From NCBI GenBank assembly GCA_947172415.1, contig OX359191.1:4464001-4528000 (forward strand): 64,000 nucleotides of DNA, given 5' to 3'. Under the pieces are notes generated by a model. It saw nothing but the letters and a program-made list of their open reading frames with translations, made no database searches and was not told the origin of the DNA. Every line of letters starts with the position of its first letter. Within the stretch, counting starts at the first letter, position 1. The DNA comes from Chondrosia reniformis (Eukaryota > Porifera > Demospongiae > Chondrillida > Chondrillidae). Of this stretch, positions 20,755 through 31,612 are shown piece by piece. Made by a program: the position numbers and the translations under genes.

Positions 20755-22823
20755 GTACTAGTTGTAAGTATTAGTTGTATGTACCAGTTGCATATACTAG
20801 TTCTACGTACTAGTTCTATGTACTAGTTGTAGAACTAGTTGTATTAGTATGTACTAGTTATATGTACTAGTTCTCTGTATTAGTAACTAGTTGTTTATAC
20901 TAGTTGTATGTACTAGTTATATGTACTAGTTCTCTGCATTAGTAACTAGTTGTTTATACTCATTGTATGTAGTAGTTTTATGTACTAGAAGTATGTACTA
21001 GTAACTAGTTGTATGCACTAATTGTATGTACTAGTTGTATGTACCAGTACTGGTTATATTTACTAGTTATAGGTACTAGTTGTCTGTATTAGTTATATGT
21101 AGTAGTTGTGGGTTCTAGGTATATATACTAGTTGTATATATTAGTTGAATGTACCAGTTGTGGGTGCTAGTTGTATTTACTAGTTGTGTATTATTGTTGT
21201 ATGGACTAGTTGTAGATACTAGTTATGTATACTAGTTGTATGGACTAGTTTTATGTTCTTGTTGTTATGTAAGATTTCTATGTACCAATTATATGTGTAT
21301 GTACTTGTTATATTATGAAGTAGTTGTGGGTTCTAGTTATAAGTACTAGTCGTAAGTATTATTTGTGGGTACCAGTTGCATATACTAGTTCTATGTACTA
21401 GTTGTACAACTAGTTGTATGTACTAATTACTAGTTGTACGTACTAGTTGCATGTTCTAGTTGTATGCACTAGTCATATGTACTACTTATATGTGTATGTA
21501 CTGGTTATAAATAGTAGTTGTGGGTTCTAGTTATATATACTAGTTGTATGTCTTAGTTGTATGTACCAGTTGCAGGTCTTAGTTGTATGTACCCGTTGTG
21601 TGTACTTGTTGTATGTACTAGTAGTATGTAATAGTACAAGTTATATTTACTAGGTGTAGGTACTAGTTGTATGTACTAATTGTATGTACTAGTTACAAGT
21701 TGCACCTACATGTTGTACGTTCTAGTGGAATATACTTGTTGTTATGTACTATTTCTATGTGCTAGTTTTATGTGTATGTACTACTTTTATGTAGTAGTAC
21801 TGGGTTCCATTTATATGTACTAGTTGTAAGTATTTGTTGTATATACCAGTTGTGTGTACTAGTTGTATGTACTAGTTGTATGTACTAGTTGTATGTACTA
21901 GTTGTATGCAGTAGTTGTATGTACTAGCTATATGTACTATTTTTACGTTCTAGTAAGTAGTTGTATGTACTAGTTATATGTACTAGCTATATGTACTAGT
22001 TGTTAATACTAGTTTAATGTACTAGTTGTATGTACTCTTTCTATGTACTAGTTGTAAGACTAGTTGTATGTACTTGTTATTTGTACTAGTTCTATGTACT
22101 AGTTTTATGTAGTAGTTTTATGTCCTTGTAATAGATGTAGTTGCATGTACTAGTTGAATGTACTAGTTGTATGTACTATTTATATCTACTAGTTGTATAT
22201 ATATGTACTAGATATATATACTAGTTGGATGTATTAGTTATATGTACTAGTTATATGTACTTGTTCTACGTACTAGTAAGTAATTGTATGTACTACTTAT
22301 ATGTCCTAGTTATATGTTCTAGTTGTATATACTAGTTGTATGGACTGGTTTTATGTACTAGTTGTATGGACTAATTCTATGTACTAGTTGTAGTGCTAGT
22401 TGTATGTTCTTGTTGTATGTATGTTTTTATGTACTAGTTTTATGTACAAGTTTTAAATACTAGTTTTATGTACCACAACTGATCCAATATACTAGTTGTT
22501 TGCTCTAGTTGGGTGTACTAGTTTTAAGTACTAGATGTATGTACTTGTTTAATGTACTAGTTCTAGAACTAGCTGTAAGTACAAGTTGTATGTACTAGTT
22601 GTATGTACTAGTCATATGTACTAGGTGTATATACTACATTATGACTAGTTGTATGCACTATTTGAATGTACTAATTCAATGTACTAGTTGTAGTACTGGT
22701 TGTATGTACTTGTTGTATGTACTTATTGTATGTACTAGTTTTATGTACTAGTTCTATGTACTACAACTAGTATAATATACCAGTCGTTTATTCTAGTTGT
22801 GTGTACCAGTTTTATGTAGTAGT
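20755..22823 (+). repeat. Minisatellite array, forward
   Basis: Degenerate 13-bp units. The block around 20,880-20,950 (ACTAGTTCTCTGTATTAG) occurs twice. No gene or inserted element seen. Confidence 0.92.
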
Positions 22824-22917
22824 TCTTTGAAGATTTCTGTGTGGCTAGGTGTATTCATGCTTCAGAATCTGGAACTGCACTAGCCAAGGGATGGGACAGA
22901 TGTCGCTTGTCAATGAT

Positions 22918-22959
22918 TACCAAACGTTTCGACCCAATCTCGGGTCTTCATCAGTGGTA
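22918..22959 (-). ncRNA. Hammerhead ribozyme-like motif in the left pseudo-LTR
   Basis: On the minus strand: TACCA, core CTGATGA, stem II GACCC/GGGTC around GAGATT, core GAAA, short CGTT, then TGGTA pairing with TACCA as stem I. The very short helix III (ACGT) is compatible with dimeric hammerheads of the type known from Penelope elements. One extra A follows the first core box. Confidence 0.6.
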
Positions 22960-23207
22960 GTGAGATTACAGGGCAAGGTGGCTTATATATCGGTAGGGGG
23001 AGGGGCAGGTGAGATGGCTGTGGGCGGGAAAATAATGGGCGGGAAACGGTAAAACAAACAGTGCAGTAAGTAAGGAATAAATAGGTAAATGAGAGGAAAA
23101 AGCTAAGTAATGGAAAAAAAGGGAAGGAGGGGGTTGCAGGAAATGAGGAGGAACATCATGCAGTGAAAGTGTGTGACTGGATGGGTCAAGGGGTGGGTGG
23201 GGCTTGA

Positions 23208-23961
23208 CTAGTCTGAGGATCGAAGCTGGCGGACGAGGAGGTCATAAACCGGGGGGAGGTTGCCTTCATCTATATTCATTGTGTTCAATTCAGATCGGAT
23301 GTGCCACGATTCCAGCAGGCATCTCTGGTGATATTGCTGCTGAATATCCATCACTGTGGCACCCTCCCAGTCAATGTCGTGTGACTCCTGTGCAGCATGT
23401 TCTGCCACTGCCGACTGTGCCAGGTGTCCACTCACTAGAGCCCGTTTGTGTTCCTTCAGCCGTTGGGCCAGTGTTCTGCCAGTCTGGCCTACATACACTC
23501 TGGGGCAACCGCTGCAGGGGATCCTGTAGATCACCCCTGCCTTCTGCTGGAAAGGGACCCGGGCCTTCAAATTGACCAGTGCCTGTCTCAGAGTCCGGTG
23601 TGGTCTGAAGCAGGTACGGATCTTCAGTGGGGAGAGGATGCGCCGAATGGATTCCGACAGATGCTTAACGTAAGGGATGACCACCACGGCTTTGGGAGTG
23701 TTCAGTTCAAGAGGGGGAGTGGAGTGGGGTGTTGGGTGCCAGTTCTTCTTCACCAGTGCAGTGGGATAACCATTGCTGTTGAGGGCTTCAGTGATCCGTC
23801 TCTTCTCAACATCTCTGTCTGGGGCACTCCCGCAGATATGATCTGCCCGGGTGAGTAGTGTCCGAGCCACTGCCACTTTGTGCGCTAGAGGATGGTGGGA
23901 GTCAAAGTCCAGGTACCGGTCTGAGTGGGTCTTCTTTCTGAAGACTGTGGTGGTCAGTGAG
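23208..23961 (-). pseudogene. RT C-terminus plus GIY-YIG endonuclease of a Penelope-like element
   Basis: About 250 codons of real element sequence, from SLTTTVFRKKTHSDRYLDF (end of the RT palm) through FDSHHPLAHKVAVARTLL, then GVIYRIPCSGCPRVYVGQTG and AQRLKEHKRAL. The last two are a GIY-YIG nuclease with the CxxC of the Penelope type. The frame ends normally at TGA 23206-23208. The open frame continues upstream to 24098, but only across the inverted pseudo-LTR, which is not original coding sequence. Catalytic RT motifs are missing through truncation, so the copy cannot move by itself. Endonuclease C-terminal to RT marks the canonical architecture, unlike the elements at 36-39 and 49-52 kb. 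Confidence 0.88.
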
Positions 23962-24029
23962 CCGCCCACAGCCATCTCACCTGCCCCTCCCCCTACCGAT
24001 ATATAAGTCACCTTGCCCTGTAATCTCAC

Positions 24030-24071
24030 TACCACTGATGAAGACCCGAGATTGGGTCGAAACGTTTGGTA
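24030..24071 (+). ncRNA. Hammerhead ribozyme-like motif in the right pseudo-LTR
   Basis: Exact mirror of the motif at 22918-22959, now on the plus strand, with the same core boxes and stems. Conservation of every core base in both arms argues the two repeats have a recent common source. Confidence 0.6.
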
Positions 24072-24133
24072 ATCATTGACAAGCGACATCTGTCCCAATC
24101 CCTTGGCTAGTGCAGTTCCAGATTCTGAAGCAT

Positions 24134-24609
24134 GTAGTAGTTCTATGTACTAGTTGTGGTACAAGTATAATTTACTAGTTTATGCACTAGTCGTATTTAC
24201 TAGTAGTATGCACTATTTATATGTACTAGTTTTATGTGTGTGTATCAGGTATATTTACCAGTTGTGTGTACTAGATATATGTACCAGTTGTGTGTACTAT
24301 ATATATGTACCAGTTGTATATACAAGCTGTATGTATTAGTTGTAGTACTAGTATTATTAACTAGTTGTATGTACTAGTCCTATATACTAGTTGTATGTAC
24401 TATTTATATGTACTAGTTATAGGTGTATATACTATTTGTAGTAATAGTATAATTTACTAGTTGTGTGCACTAGTTGTATGTACTAGTTGTATGGACTACT
24501 TGTACGCACTAGTTGTGTGCACTCTCTGTAATTACTACTTCTATGTAATAGTTGAATGTACCAGTTGTATATATTAGTTGTATGTACTAGAATTAATTTT
24601 ATTTAATAG
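24134..24609 (+). repeat. Minisatellite array, forward
   Basis: 13-bp units only, between the Penelope-like element and R2-like copy 2. Confidence 0.9.
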
Positions 24610-24818
24610 TCGTGGGAATTGGAGGCTGTGGTTCCGAGCTGAAAAGAGGATGGGTATTGTCCAGTTCAACCCCCCGATGGAGCAGGGTGCTTAGCCCCTC
24701 ATGTGGCATCCTGTGGCTAATCAGCTTCCCTGCCAGCATGGGCTAACCCCCCGTCTGGCAGATTCACTGGGTTACGTTGCGCCATGAGAATGACAATTTT
24801 CAAGACAGGCTGTAGCCT

Positions 24819-25139
24819 GTGTGTACCAGTGGTGAAGAAAACCCTTGGTCAACCAGAATAGGTGATTCCACTGGTGCCTCACAGGTAGATGTACCTGTAT
24901 GTAATAGCTTTTCTTCGGTCCCCATGACGGGCCAACCAGCCCTATGGACCAAGGAAATGGTTAGGGCACTAATTGATTGTTATGAGCGATCTGAACCCAA
25001 AAGAAGTCGCTATCAGAAGCGTTTAGAGCAGGAATGGCTGGGCAAATACCCAAATTTGCCTCAGACCGGTCGAACCCTTGCCTTCCAAGCCAAAAGGAAC
25101 TTGGTAGGAGACGGAGTACTGCAAGTAACTGGTAGCTGA
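24819..25139 (+). pseudogene. Extreme N-terminal region of R2-like element copy 2
   Basis: Reads CTSGEENPWSTRIG, then QPALWTKEMVRALIDCYERS and KYPNLPQTGRTLAFQAKRN, ending in TGS at TGA 25137-25139, which copies 1 and 3 lack. The Trp-led helical block is the best view in the window of the family's putative SANT/Myb-like N-terminal domain. No ATG is obvious at the start; initiation may be upstream or non-ATG. Confidence 0.55.
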
Positions 25140-25489
25140 GATTTAGATTTTGTTAATGATGCACCGCAAGGTGCCTCTAGAAGGAGAAGGATCCAAGGGG
25201 TGATCTGGAACCTTCAGAGGGATAATATCCTCATGGAGCTCTACCGAGAAAGTAAGCCCATGGAAAAGGGGTATGCCGTGTGGTTGTACCAGGCTTGGAA
25301 TGCTAAAATGCCAGACCATGAAACCACAAAGGTAGCGCTAACTACGAGAATTAGTAGAATCTGAAAAGGTCAAGGTCTTTCGAGACTAAACCTTGTGGAA
25401 CCTGACTCTTGTGGTTTAGCCACCTTAACTGAGACTGTGGAGGAAGGTGTGGGAGCCCAGGGGCAGGGGAGCTTCACCAAGTTCAGGCT

Positions 25490-26680
25490 GTGACTGAACA
25501 AAATGGTGAGCAGTCTGCAGCCCCTGTTGAAACTCCTACAAATGATCATCCTAGTCGCAGGACAAGTGGCAATGATCAACTGATGCAACTTATAGGCAAA
25601 GCAAAAGATACCTGTTTCCGAAAGAAACCTGGAGATTTCTCTGACAGAAAACCCTGTGGGGCGGTGCGGTTCAACCATGTTGATACGGCACTGCTTCAGG
25701 AGGCCAATGATTGGGTGGAGAAAGAGTGGCAGGAAGGCCCTAGGTCGGCCTGGCACCTGAACTGCCTAGTCTACTCTGTTGCTATGGCTGTGAGGGGAAA
25801 AACAACCTACCTATCGCAGCCATGCAACCAGGGAAGGAAATCAGATAATCAGAAGGGAAGTAAGAGACAGGAAGGTCACATAAGTGACAGGAAGGCCAAA
25901 GGCCTTAGGTTTAGAAGACTGCTTGCCTGGTTGGATGTGGAAATAGCGCGTCAACAGAGTAATAATCCTATGACCAAACGCCAGAAAGTACTCCGAAGAA
26001 AGCTTAGGAGGGAGTTCCATTCATCAAACCTGAATGTGCTGATCAGAGCTCGGGAACAGACACTGGGGAAACTCAGGGTCTGGACCCTACAAGAGCGAAG
26101 ATCAGCTGAACGCAGGAAATTCCAGGAACAAAACCACCTTTGGAATACCCAAAGGAAGTTCTGGATGAATGGCAATGTTCCAACCTCCAATGAAGCTCCC
26201 TCAATTGAGGTAGTAAGAGACTTTTGGACAAAGATTGTAGGTACTGTTGATAAGGTCAACAAAGACGAACCAGGGGTGAAAGAATGGCTAAAGGAAACCA
26301 AGAAGAGGGTTGGTAGAACCTCCTCTGAAGGTCCCGATAGCATTGATGAGACCAAACTGAGGAAAGCCTTGAAAAAGGCAAAAAGCTGGTCAGCCCCTGG
26401 GCCGGATGGCATCCACACTTTTTGGTGGAAAGCACTCCCCTCTGCACAGTCTGCCTTGGCAGATGTACTACGGAGGGTGGTGAGCAGAGATCTGTCAGTC
26501 CCAGACTGGCTCACAAGGGGTCACACTCTACTCATCCCCAAAAAGGGTGACCCGAAATGTGAGGCCAACTACCGACCTATTGCGTGTCTCAACACAATGT
26601 ACAAGGCTGTCACAGCATACATTGCATCAGAATTACTCACTTACACCTACACTAATGATCTTTTACCTATGGCTCAATGA
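25490..26680 (+). pseudogene. Linker and start of reverse transcriptase, R2-like element copy 2
   Basis: 396 codons without the two frameshifts that break copy 1. Contains a basic helical stretch (TKRQKVLRRKLRREF), then SWSAPGPDGIHTFWWKALP, PDWLTRGHTLLIPKKGDP and NYRPIACLNTMYK, and ends in LLPMAQ at TGA 26678-26680. This copy gives the intact family sequence of the RT entry region and shows the TGA is in frame with the palm domain that follows. Confidence 0.8.
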
Positions 26681-26683
26681 GCC

Positions 26684-28211
26684 ATGAGGAAAGGGAGGTG
26701 GGGCTGTGTGGACTGTCTATTGCTGGATCAATCAATCGGTCTAGATGCCAAAATTATGGGCAAGCCACTTAGTGTGGCATGGATCGATTATGAGAAGGCA
26801 TATGACAGAGTCCCTCACAAGTGGGTGATGAAGGTGCTAAAAACCATCAAGTGCCCAGGTTGGATCCGGAGGTCTATAGAGCTCTTCTCCAAACACTGGG
26901 CTACTGTGCTTGAGTTGAGGACTGCGGGAAGGTGGTTAGGAGCACCCCTGTTAAATATAACAGGGGACTCTTCCAAGGAGACTCCCTATCGCCACTCCTC
27001 TTTTGTCTGGCCATGACTCCCATATCCCAAGTTCTTAACAGAACCAAGGGATATACGCTCTGGCATAATGGGGAAAGGAACACCATGTCACACTTGTTGT
27101 ACATGGATGACCTTAAGATATATGCTGGAGGGCCTGATAAACTCAGGGAAGCCATGGAATGTGTGGAGAAAACCTCAAATGTCTATTGGCATGAGGTTTG
27201 GAGTGAGAAACTGTGGAACAGCTCACATGCAAAAGGGGAAAGTTCTGGCTGGCCCAGACAACCCCGAACGCAGTGAAGAATCAATAAGGACCCTTGAAAA
27301 AGGTACTACTTATAAGTACCTAGGGCTAGAACAACTGTTTGAGGTAGATGACAGCAAGGTCAAAGCTTGCTTGATCAATGAATTGAGGAGGAGACTCCAC
27401 AAAGTGTGGGGCTCTCACCTCAATGGTAAGAATGCTGCAGAAGCCTCTAACATGTTGTGTGCCTCTCTATTGAGATACTCTTACCCAGTTTTGAAGGGGA
27501 CTCAAAGTGAACTTCCAAAACTGGACCGAATGGTGAGAAAGATCATGAGAAAGTACCAGTGTCATCACTATAACTCTGCCATTGAAAGAGTGAACTTGCC
27601 TCGCTCTCAAGGTGGTAGAGGGCTCTGTAGTTTTCCTTTGGATCACGACAGGGCTGTTGTGAATCTGGCAAGATACCTCCATACTGCCAATGATCCACTC
27701 ATAGCTGTTGTGGTTAAGCACCAAAAGTGGCTGGAGTGCTCAAAGCAGAGGAGGACTGTCTTGAAAGAAGCCAGATTGATACTGAGAAGCCACGGAATAG
27801 AACTAGAACCGGAAACGTGGCTGAAGACAGATCCCTCACAAAATAGTGTGAGAATGGAGGAGAGTGGCACATGAGCTCCGGGAGGCTCACACTGAAAGGT
27901 TAAAAAGTAACCTAGCCGAAAAGTCTCACCACGGCTCATACCACAGACAAGTCACAAATAGGGAGTCTTATGTGTGGCTTTCTGAGCGGAGACTCAGACC
28001 TCAAACTGAGGCTCTGATTCTTGCAGCCCAAGATGATGTGCTGCACACTAGGTGGTACCAAAATAGGATTCTGAAGAATTTTAGCCTCCTGATGTGCAGA
28101 GAATGTGGCAAGGCTATGGAAACGGTCAAACACATACTAAACATGTACATGATACTGATTGTGTTGTGGAGACTGTTGAAAGAATATGGATTCAAGCAGG
28201 AAGAGCCCTGA
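26684..28211 (+). pseudogene. Reverse transcriptase palm, thumb and knuckle, R2-like element copy 2
   Basis: Continues in frame after the TGA with RKGRWGCVDCLLLDQSI and AWIDYEKAYDRVPHKW, is frameshifted near 26,928, and carries GLFQGDSLSPLLFCLAM and HLLYMDDLKIYA (YMDD 27100-27111) in the new frame. Two further shifts follow. The knuckle CRECGKAMETVKHIL retains CxxC and H but its last Cys and the linker are removed by the deletion near 28,140. Ends at TGA 28209-28211, the shared second TGA. Confidence 0.8.
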
Positions 28212-28655
28212 TACAAACTAGAAGCAAAACCAGTCTATGAGAATAGTTATGTCAAAATCTTGTGGGATCCTAGCATCCCTACAGATGATGAAATGACAGA
28301 AAGAAGGCCAGACTTAGTGGTTGAGGATCGGCTATGTAAGTCCATCTACATTATTGAGATGTCAGTTCCTACTGACAGCAATATTAATGGAAGATGGCAA
28401 GAGAAGTTCCAAAAGTACCAGAAGCTGGCGGCTGATATGAGGAAACAATTTAGGGGCTACCGAATTAAGGTAGTCCCGATGATAATTGGTGCATTGGGGA
28501 CAGTGGACACCCTCCTGGAAGACCTTAGGGGAATTCCAAAGCTGTCAAAAAGTGCAGTAGAAGTGATGAGAGCCATGCAGAGAACTGTTCTCTGTTCGGC
28601 TGTGAGGATATTGAGGCGACATCTATCTGTTGAGGGATTTGGGCCTGGACGATAA
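28212..28655 (+). pseudogene. Restriction-like endonuclease domain, R2-like element copy 2
   Basis: In frame after the second shared TGA: YKLEAKPVYEN, VKILWDPSIPTDDEM, ERRPDLVVED, IYIIEMSVPTDSNI, MIIGALGTVDTLLEDL. Same length and same terminal PGR as copy 1, ending at TAA 28653-28655. The domain itself has no frameshift. Confidence 0.75.
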
Positions 28656-28920
28656 GTAGTCCTGTCCCAGTCCTTGCCTGTCGACCTCTGGAAAGCAGTG
28701 GTGGATTGGTGTATGGAGGTACTCCCTCCTATTATGACGGTCAACTTTGGCCCGACGTGCATCTGTCTGCTGCTGTCAGAAGGAGGAAAAGCCGAGGCTT
28801 CTGTCTAAAAATCCAAAGAAAGGAAAACATAACTGACTGAGGGTTGTCCAAGCCAGATACTCCTTGCCTTAGTAAACTAAGGCAAGAAGTAACAAGGTTC
28901 TCCGTAAAGGCTTTTGTTTC

Positions 28921-31135
28921 TAAAGTAAAAGTAGTTACTAGTTCTATGTACTTGTTTTATGTAGTGATTTTATGTACTAATTGCATGTACTAGTTGTATG
29001 TACTAGTTGGTATGTTCTAGTTTTGTGCAGGTTAGGTTTACTCTATGTTTGTACTAGTTCCATGAACTAATTTTATATACTAGCTGTAGTACCAGTTGAA
29101 TGTGCTTGCTGTATGTACTTGTTGGATGTACTAGTTTTATGTACCAGTTGTATATACAAGCTATATGTACTAGTTGTAGGTTTTCCTACTAGTTATACTA
29201 GGTCCTAGGTGTTTTCACTGGTTTTAGAAATTTGTTGTATGTACTAGTTGCGTGTAGTAGCTCTAATTACTACTTGTATGAAATAGTGGTATGTAGCAGT
29301 GGTATGTACTAGTTGTATGTTCTAGAACTAGTTATATTTACTAGTTATAGGTACTAGTTCTATGTACTAGTTGTATGTAGCGGTTTCATGTACTAATTGT
29401 AAGTACTAGTTGTATGTACTAGTTGTATGTTCTAGTTTTGTGCAGATTGTGTTTACAATTTATATGTACTAGTTGTTGAACCCGTTTATACAATAGGTGT
29501 ATGTACTAGTTGTGTGTACTAGTTTTTAGGACTAGTTCTATGTACTAGTTGTGGTACTAGTATAATTTACTAGTTGTATGTACTAGTCGTATGTACTAGT
29601 TGTATGTATTATGTATATGTACTAGTTAAATTTGTATGTAGTAGGTATATGTACTAGTTATATGTGCATGTAGTAGGTATATGTACAAGTTGTGTGTACT
29701 AGTTATATGCACCAGTTGTATATACAAGCTGTATCTAATAGTTGCAGGTTCAACTACTAGTTACACTAGGTACTAGGTGTGTACAACTTGTATGAACTAC
29801 TTGTTTGTACTATTTGTATGCACTAGGTGTATTTACTAGTTGTCTGTACTAGTAGTAATTCCTACCTGTATGTACTAGTTGAATTACTAGTAGTATTTAC
29901 TAGTTGCATGTACTAGAACTAGTTATATTTACTAGGTGTAGGCACTAGTTTTATGTACTAGTTGTATGTAGTGGTTTTAGGTACTAATTGTATATACTAA
30001 TTGTATGGGCTTATTGTATGTTCCAGTTTTGTGCAGGTTGTGTGTACCATTTTTATTTTTCTCTAGTATGTACTAGTTGTTTGCACTAGTTATATGTACC
30101 AGTTGTTTTAAGTAGTTATATGTGTTCGTCCTGGTACTAGTTATATGTCCTAGTACTAGTTATATTTAGTGTTTGTAGGTACTAGTTGTATGAACTAGTT
30201 TTATGTAGTGGTTTAATGTACTAATTGTATGTACTAGTTGTATATACTAGTTTTATGGACTAGTTATATGTACTAGTTGTATATACTAGTGGTATGTTCT
30301 AATTGTATGTACTAGTTATATGAAGTAGTTGTATGTACTAGTGATATGTACATGATGTATGTCCTAGTAACTAGTTGAATGTAGTAGTTATATGTACTAG
30401 TAACTAGTTGACGGTACTAGTTGTATGTACTAGTTGTAGGTACTAGTTATATGTAGTAGTTGTAAGTACTAGTAAGTAGTTTTATGTACTTGTTGTTTGT
30501 ACTAATCGTACCTACTAGTAATATTTACTAGTAACTAGTTGTATTTGCTGGTTGTATGTACTAGTGGTAGGGACTAGTTGTATGTACTAGTTGTATGTAC
30601 TAGTACTCGTTATATTTACTAGTTGTAGGTATTAACTGCATGTACTATTTGTATGTACTAGTAAAAGTTATATTTAATAGTTGTAGGTACTAGTTTTAGG
30701 TACTAGTTACTAGTTGTATGTAATAGTTGTATGTTCTAGTTGTATGTGCTAGTCATATGCACTAGTTATATTCAATAGTTTTATGTACTAGTTTTATGGA
30801 TTAGTTCTATGTACCAGTTGAATGTATAATTTCTAGGTACTCGTTTTATGTGTACGTAGTAGTTATATGTAGTAGTTGTGTGTTCTACTTATTTGTACTA
30901 GTTGTATTTACTAGTTGTATGTACTAGTTGTGCGTACTAGTTGTATGTACTAGTAACTAGATGTATGTACTACTTGTATTTACTAGTTGTATGTACTAAT
31001 TGTATGTAGTGGTTGTATGTAGCGGTAGTATGTACCAATTTTATATACTAGTTTTATATACTAGTAACGAGTTGTATGTACTAGTTGTATGTACTAGTTG
31101 TATGTACAAATTGTAAGTACTATTACTGGTTATCA
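28921..31135 (+). repeat. Minisatellite array, forward
   Basis: 13-bp units. The first kilobase contains longer recurring blocks with GTGCAGGTTGTGT and ACTAGAACTAGTTATATTTA that also occur near 14.3 kb, implying exchange between distant parts of the array. No gene seen. Confidence 0.92.
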
Positions 31136-31435
31136 GGGAGTACGGTAGTACTCCCTATGTAGGGATGACACGGTTTTTTTCGTTTTCCCCATACATTGGT
31201 ATAGGAGCGAAATCCCGAAATAGGCCGAAAATCGACAAAACAAGGCTATGTATAGCTAAATATACAATATATATACTCTAAATAGACCTTAAAAGCAAGC
31301 GAATATGTCCCGCTGGCGAAATAATAAACTTTAAAAATTCCCATTTTCGTCTTCTTCATATTCTTCTTCTTATTCTTCTTCGTCAGCCATCCTACATCTT
31401 CACTATTTTTGTAGAAAATTTTTAATATTTCTAGT
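31136..31435 (-). mobile_element. Family B element, copy 2, reverse orientation
   Basis: Reverse complement of bases 6390-6681 plus the AGTGAAGATGTAGGATGGC edge of family B. Terminal palindrome GGGAGTACGGTAGTACTCCC at 31137-31156, then GTAGGGATGACAC. A pyrimidine tract (31345-31383) mirrors the GAAGAT tract of copy 1. About 300 bp, non-coding, a simpler version of the 6-kb locus that lacks the fold-back arms. Confidence 0.65.
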
Positions 31436-31612
31436 ATTTACTAGTTGTAAGCACTAGTTGTATGTACTTGTTGCATCTACTAGTTGTATGTACTAGTTTT
31501 ATGTACTAGTTATATGTATATACTAGTTAATAGGTGTATGTAATAGTTGTATGTTCTAGTTGTATGTACTAGTTAAATGTTCTAGTTATTTATACTAATT
31601 TTATGCACTAGT
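31436..31612 (+). repeat. Minisatellite array, last forward block before the polarity switch
   Basis: Forward units up to TTATGCACTAGTACTAGTAC, after which every unit is reverse-complemented. Confidence 0.9.

Larger units (their letters stand above)
22824..24133 (-). mobile_element. Canonical Penelope-like element, 5'-truncated, with inverted pseudo-LTRs
   Basis: A minus-strand RT remnant plus GIY-YIG coding region is flanked by inverted copies of a 171-172-bp repeat (22857-23027 and 23962-24133). Each repeat contains a hammerhead-ribozyme-like core. Penelope-like elements often have pseudo-LTRs in inverted arrangement, severe 5' truncation and hammerhead ribozymes, and all three are seen. 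Bases 23028-23207 are 3' UTR. The insertion sits directly in minisatellite. Confidence 0.85.
24610..28920 (+). mobile_element. R2/NeSL-like non-LTR retrotransposon, copy 2
   Basis: Same start (TCGTGGGAATTGGAGGCTG) and same 3' tail (hairpin, GTAACAAGGTTCTCCGTA) as copy 1, with scattered differences throughout and different flanking array, so the two are separate insertions of one family. Specific damage: TGA near 25,137, one-base loss near 26,928, one-base gain near 27,180, two-base loss near 27,850 and a loss of about 48 bases after the CCHC motif near 28,140. The two internal TGA codons are shared with copy 1. Confidence 0.8.

Noticed and set aside
23204-23858. Plus-strand frames opposite the Penelope-like element
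   Set aside because: The minus strand carries clear GIY-YIG and RT motifs; the plus frames are complementary by-products.
23962-24098. N-terminal extension (starting MGQMSLVNDYQ) of the Penelope-like frame
   Set aside because: It lies wholly in the inverted pseudo-LTR and is mirrored at 22,890-23,027, so it is fortuitous open sequence, not part of the original protein.
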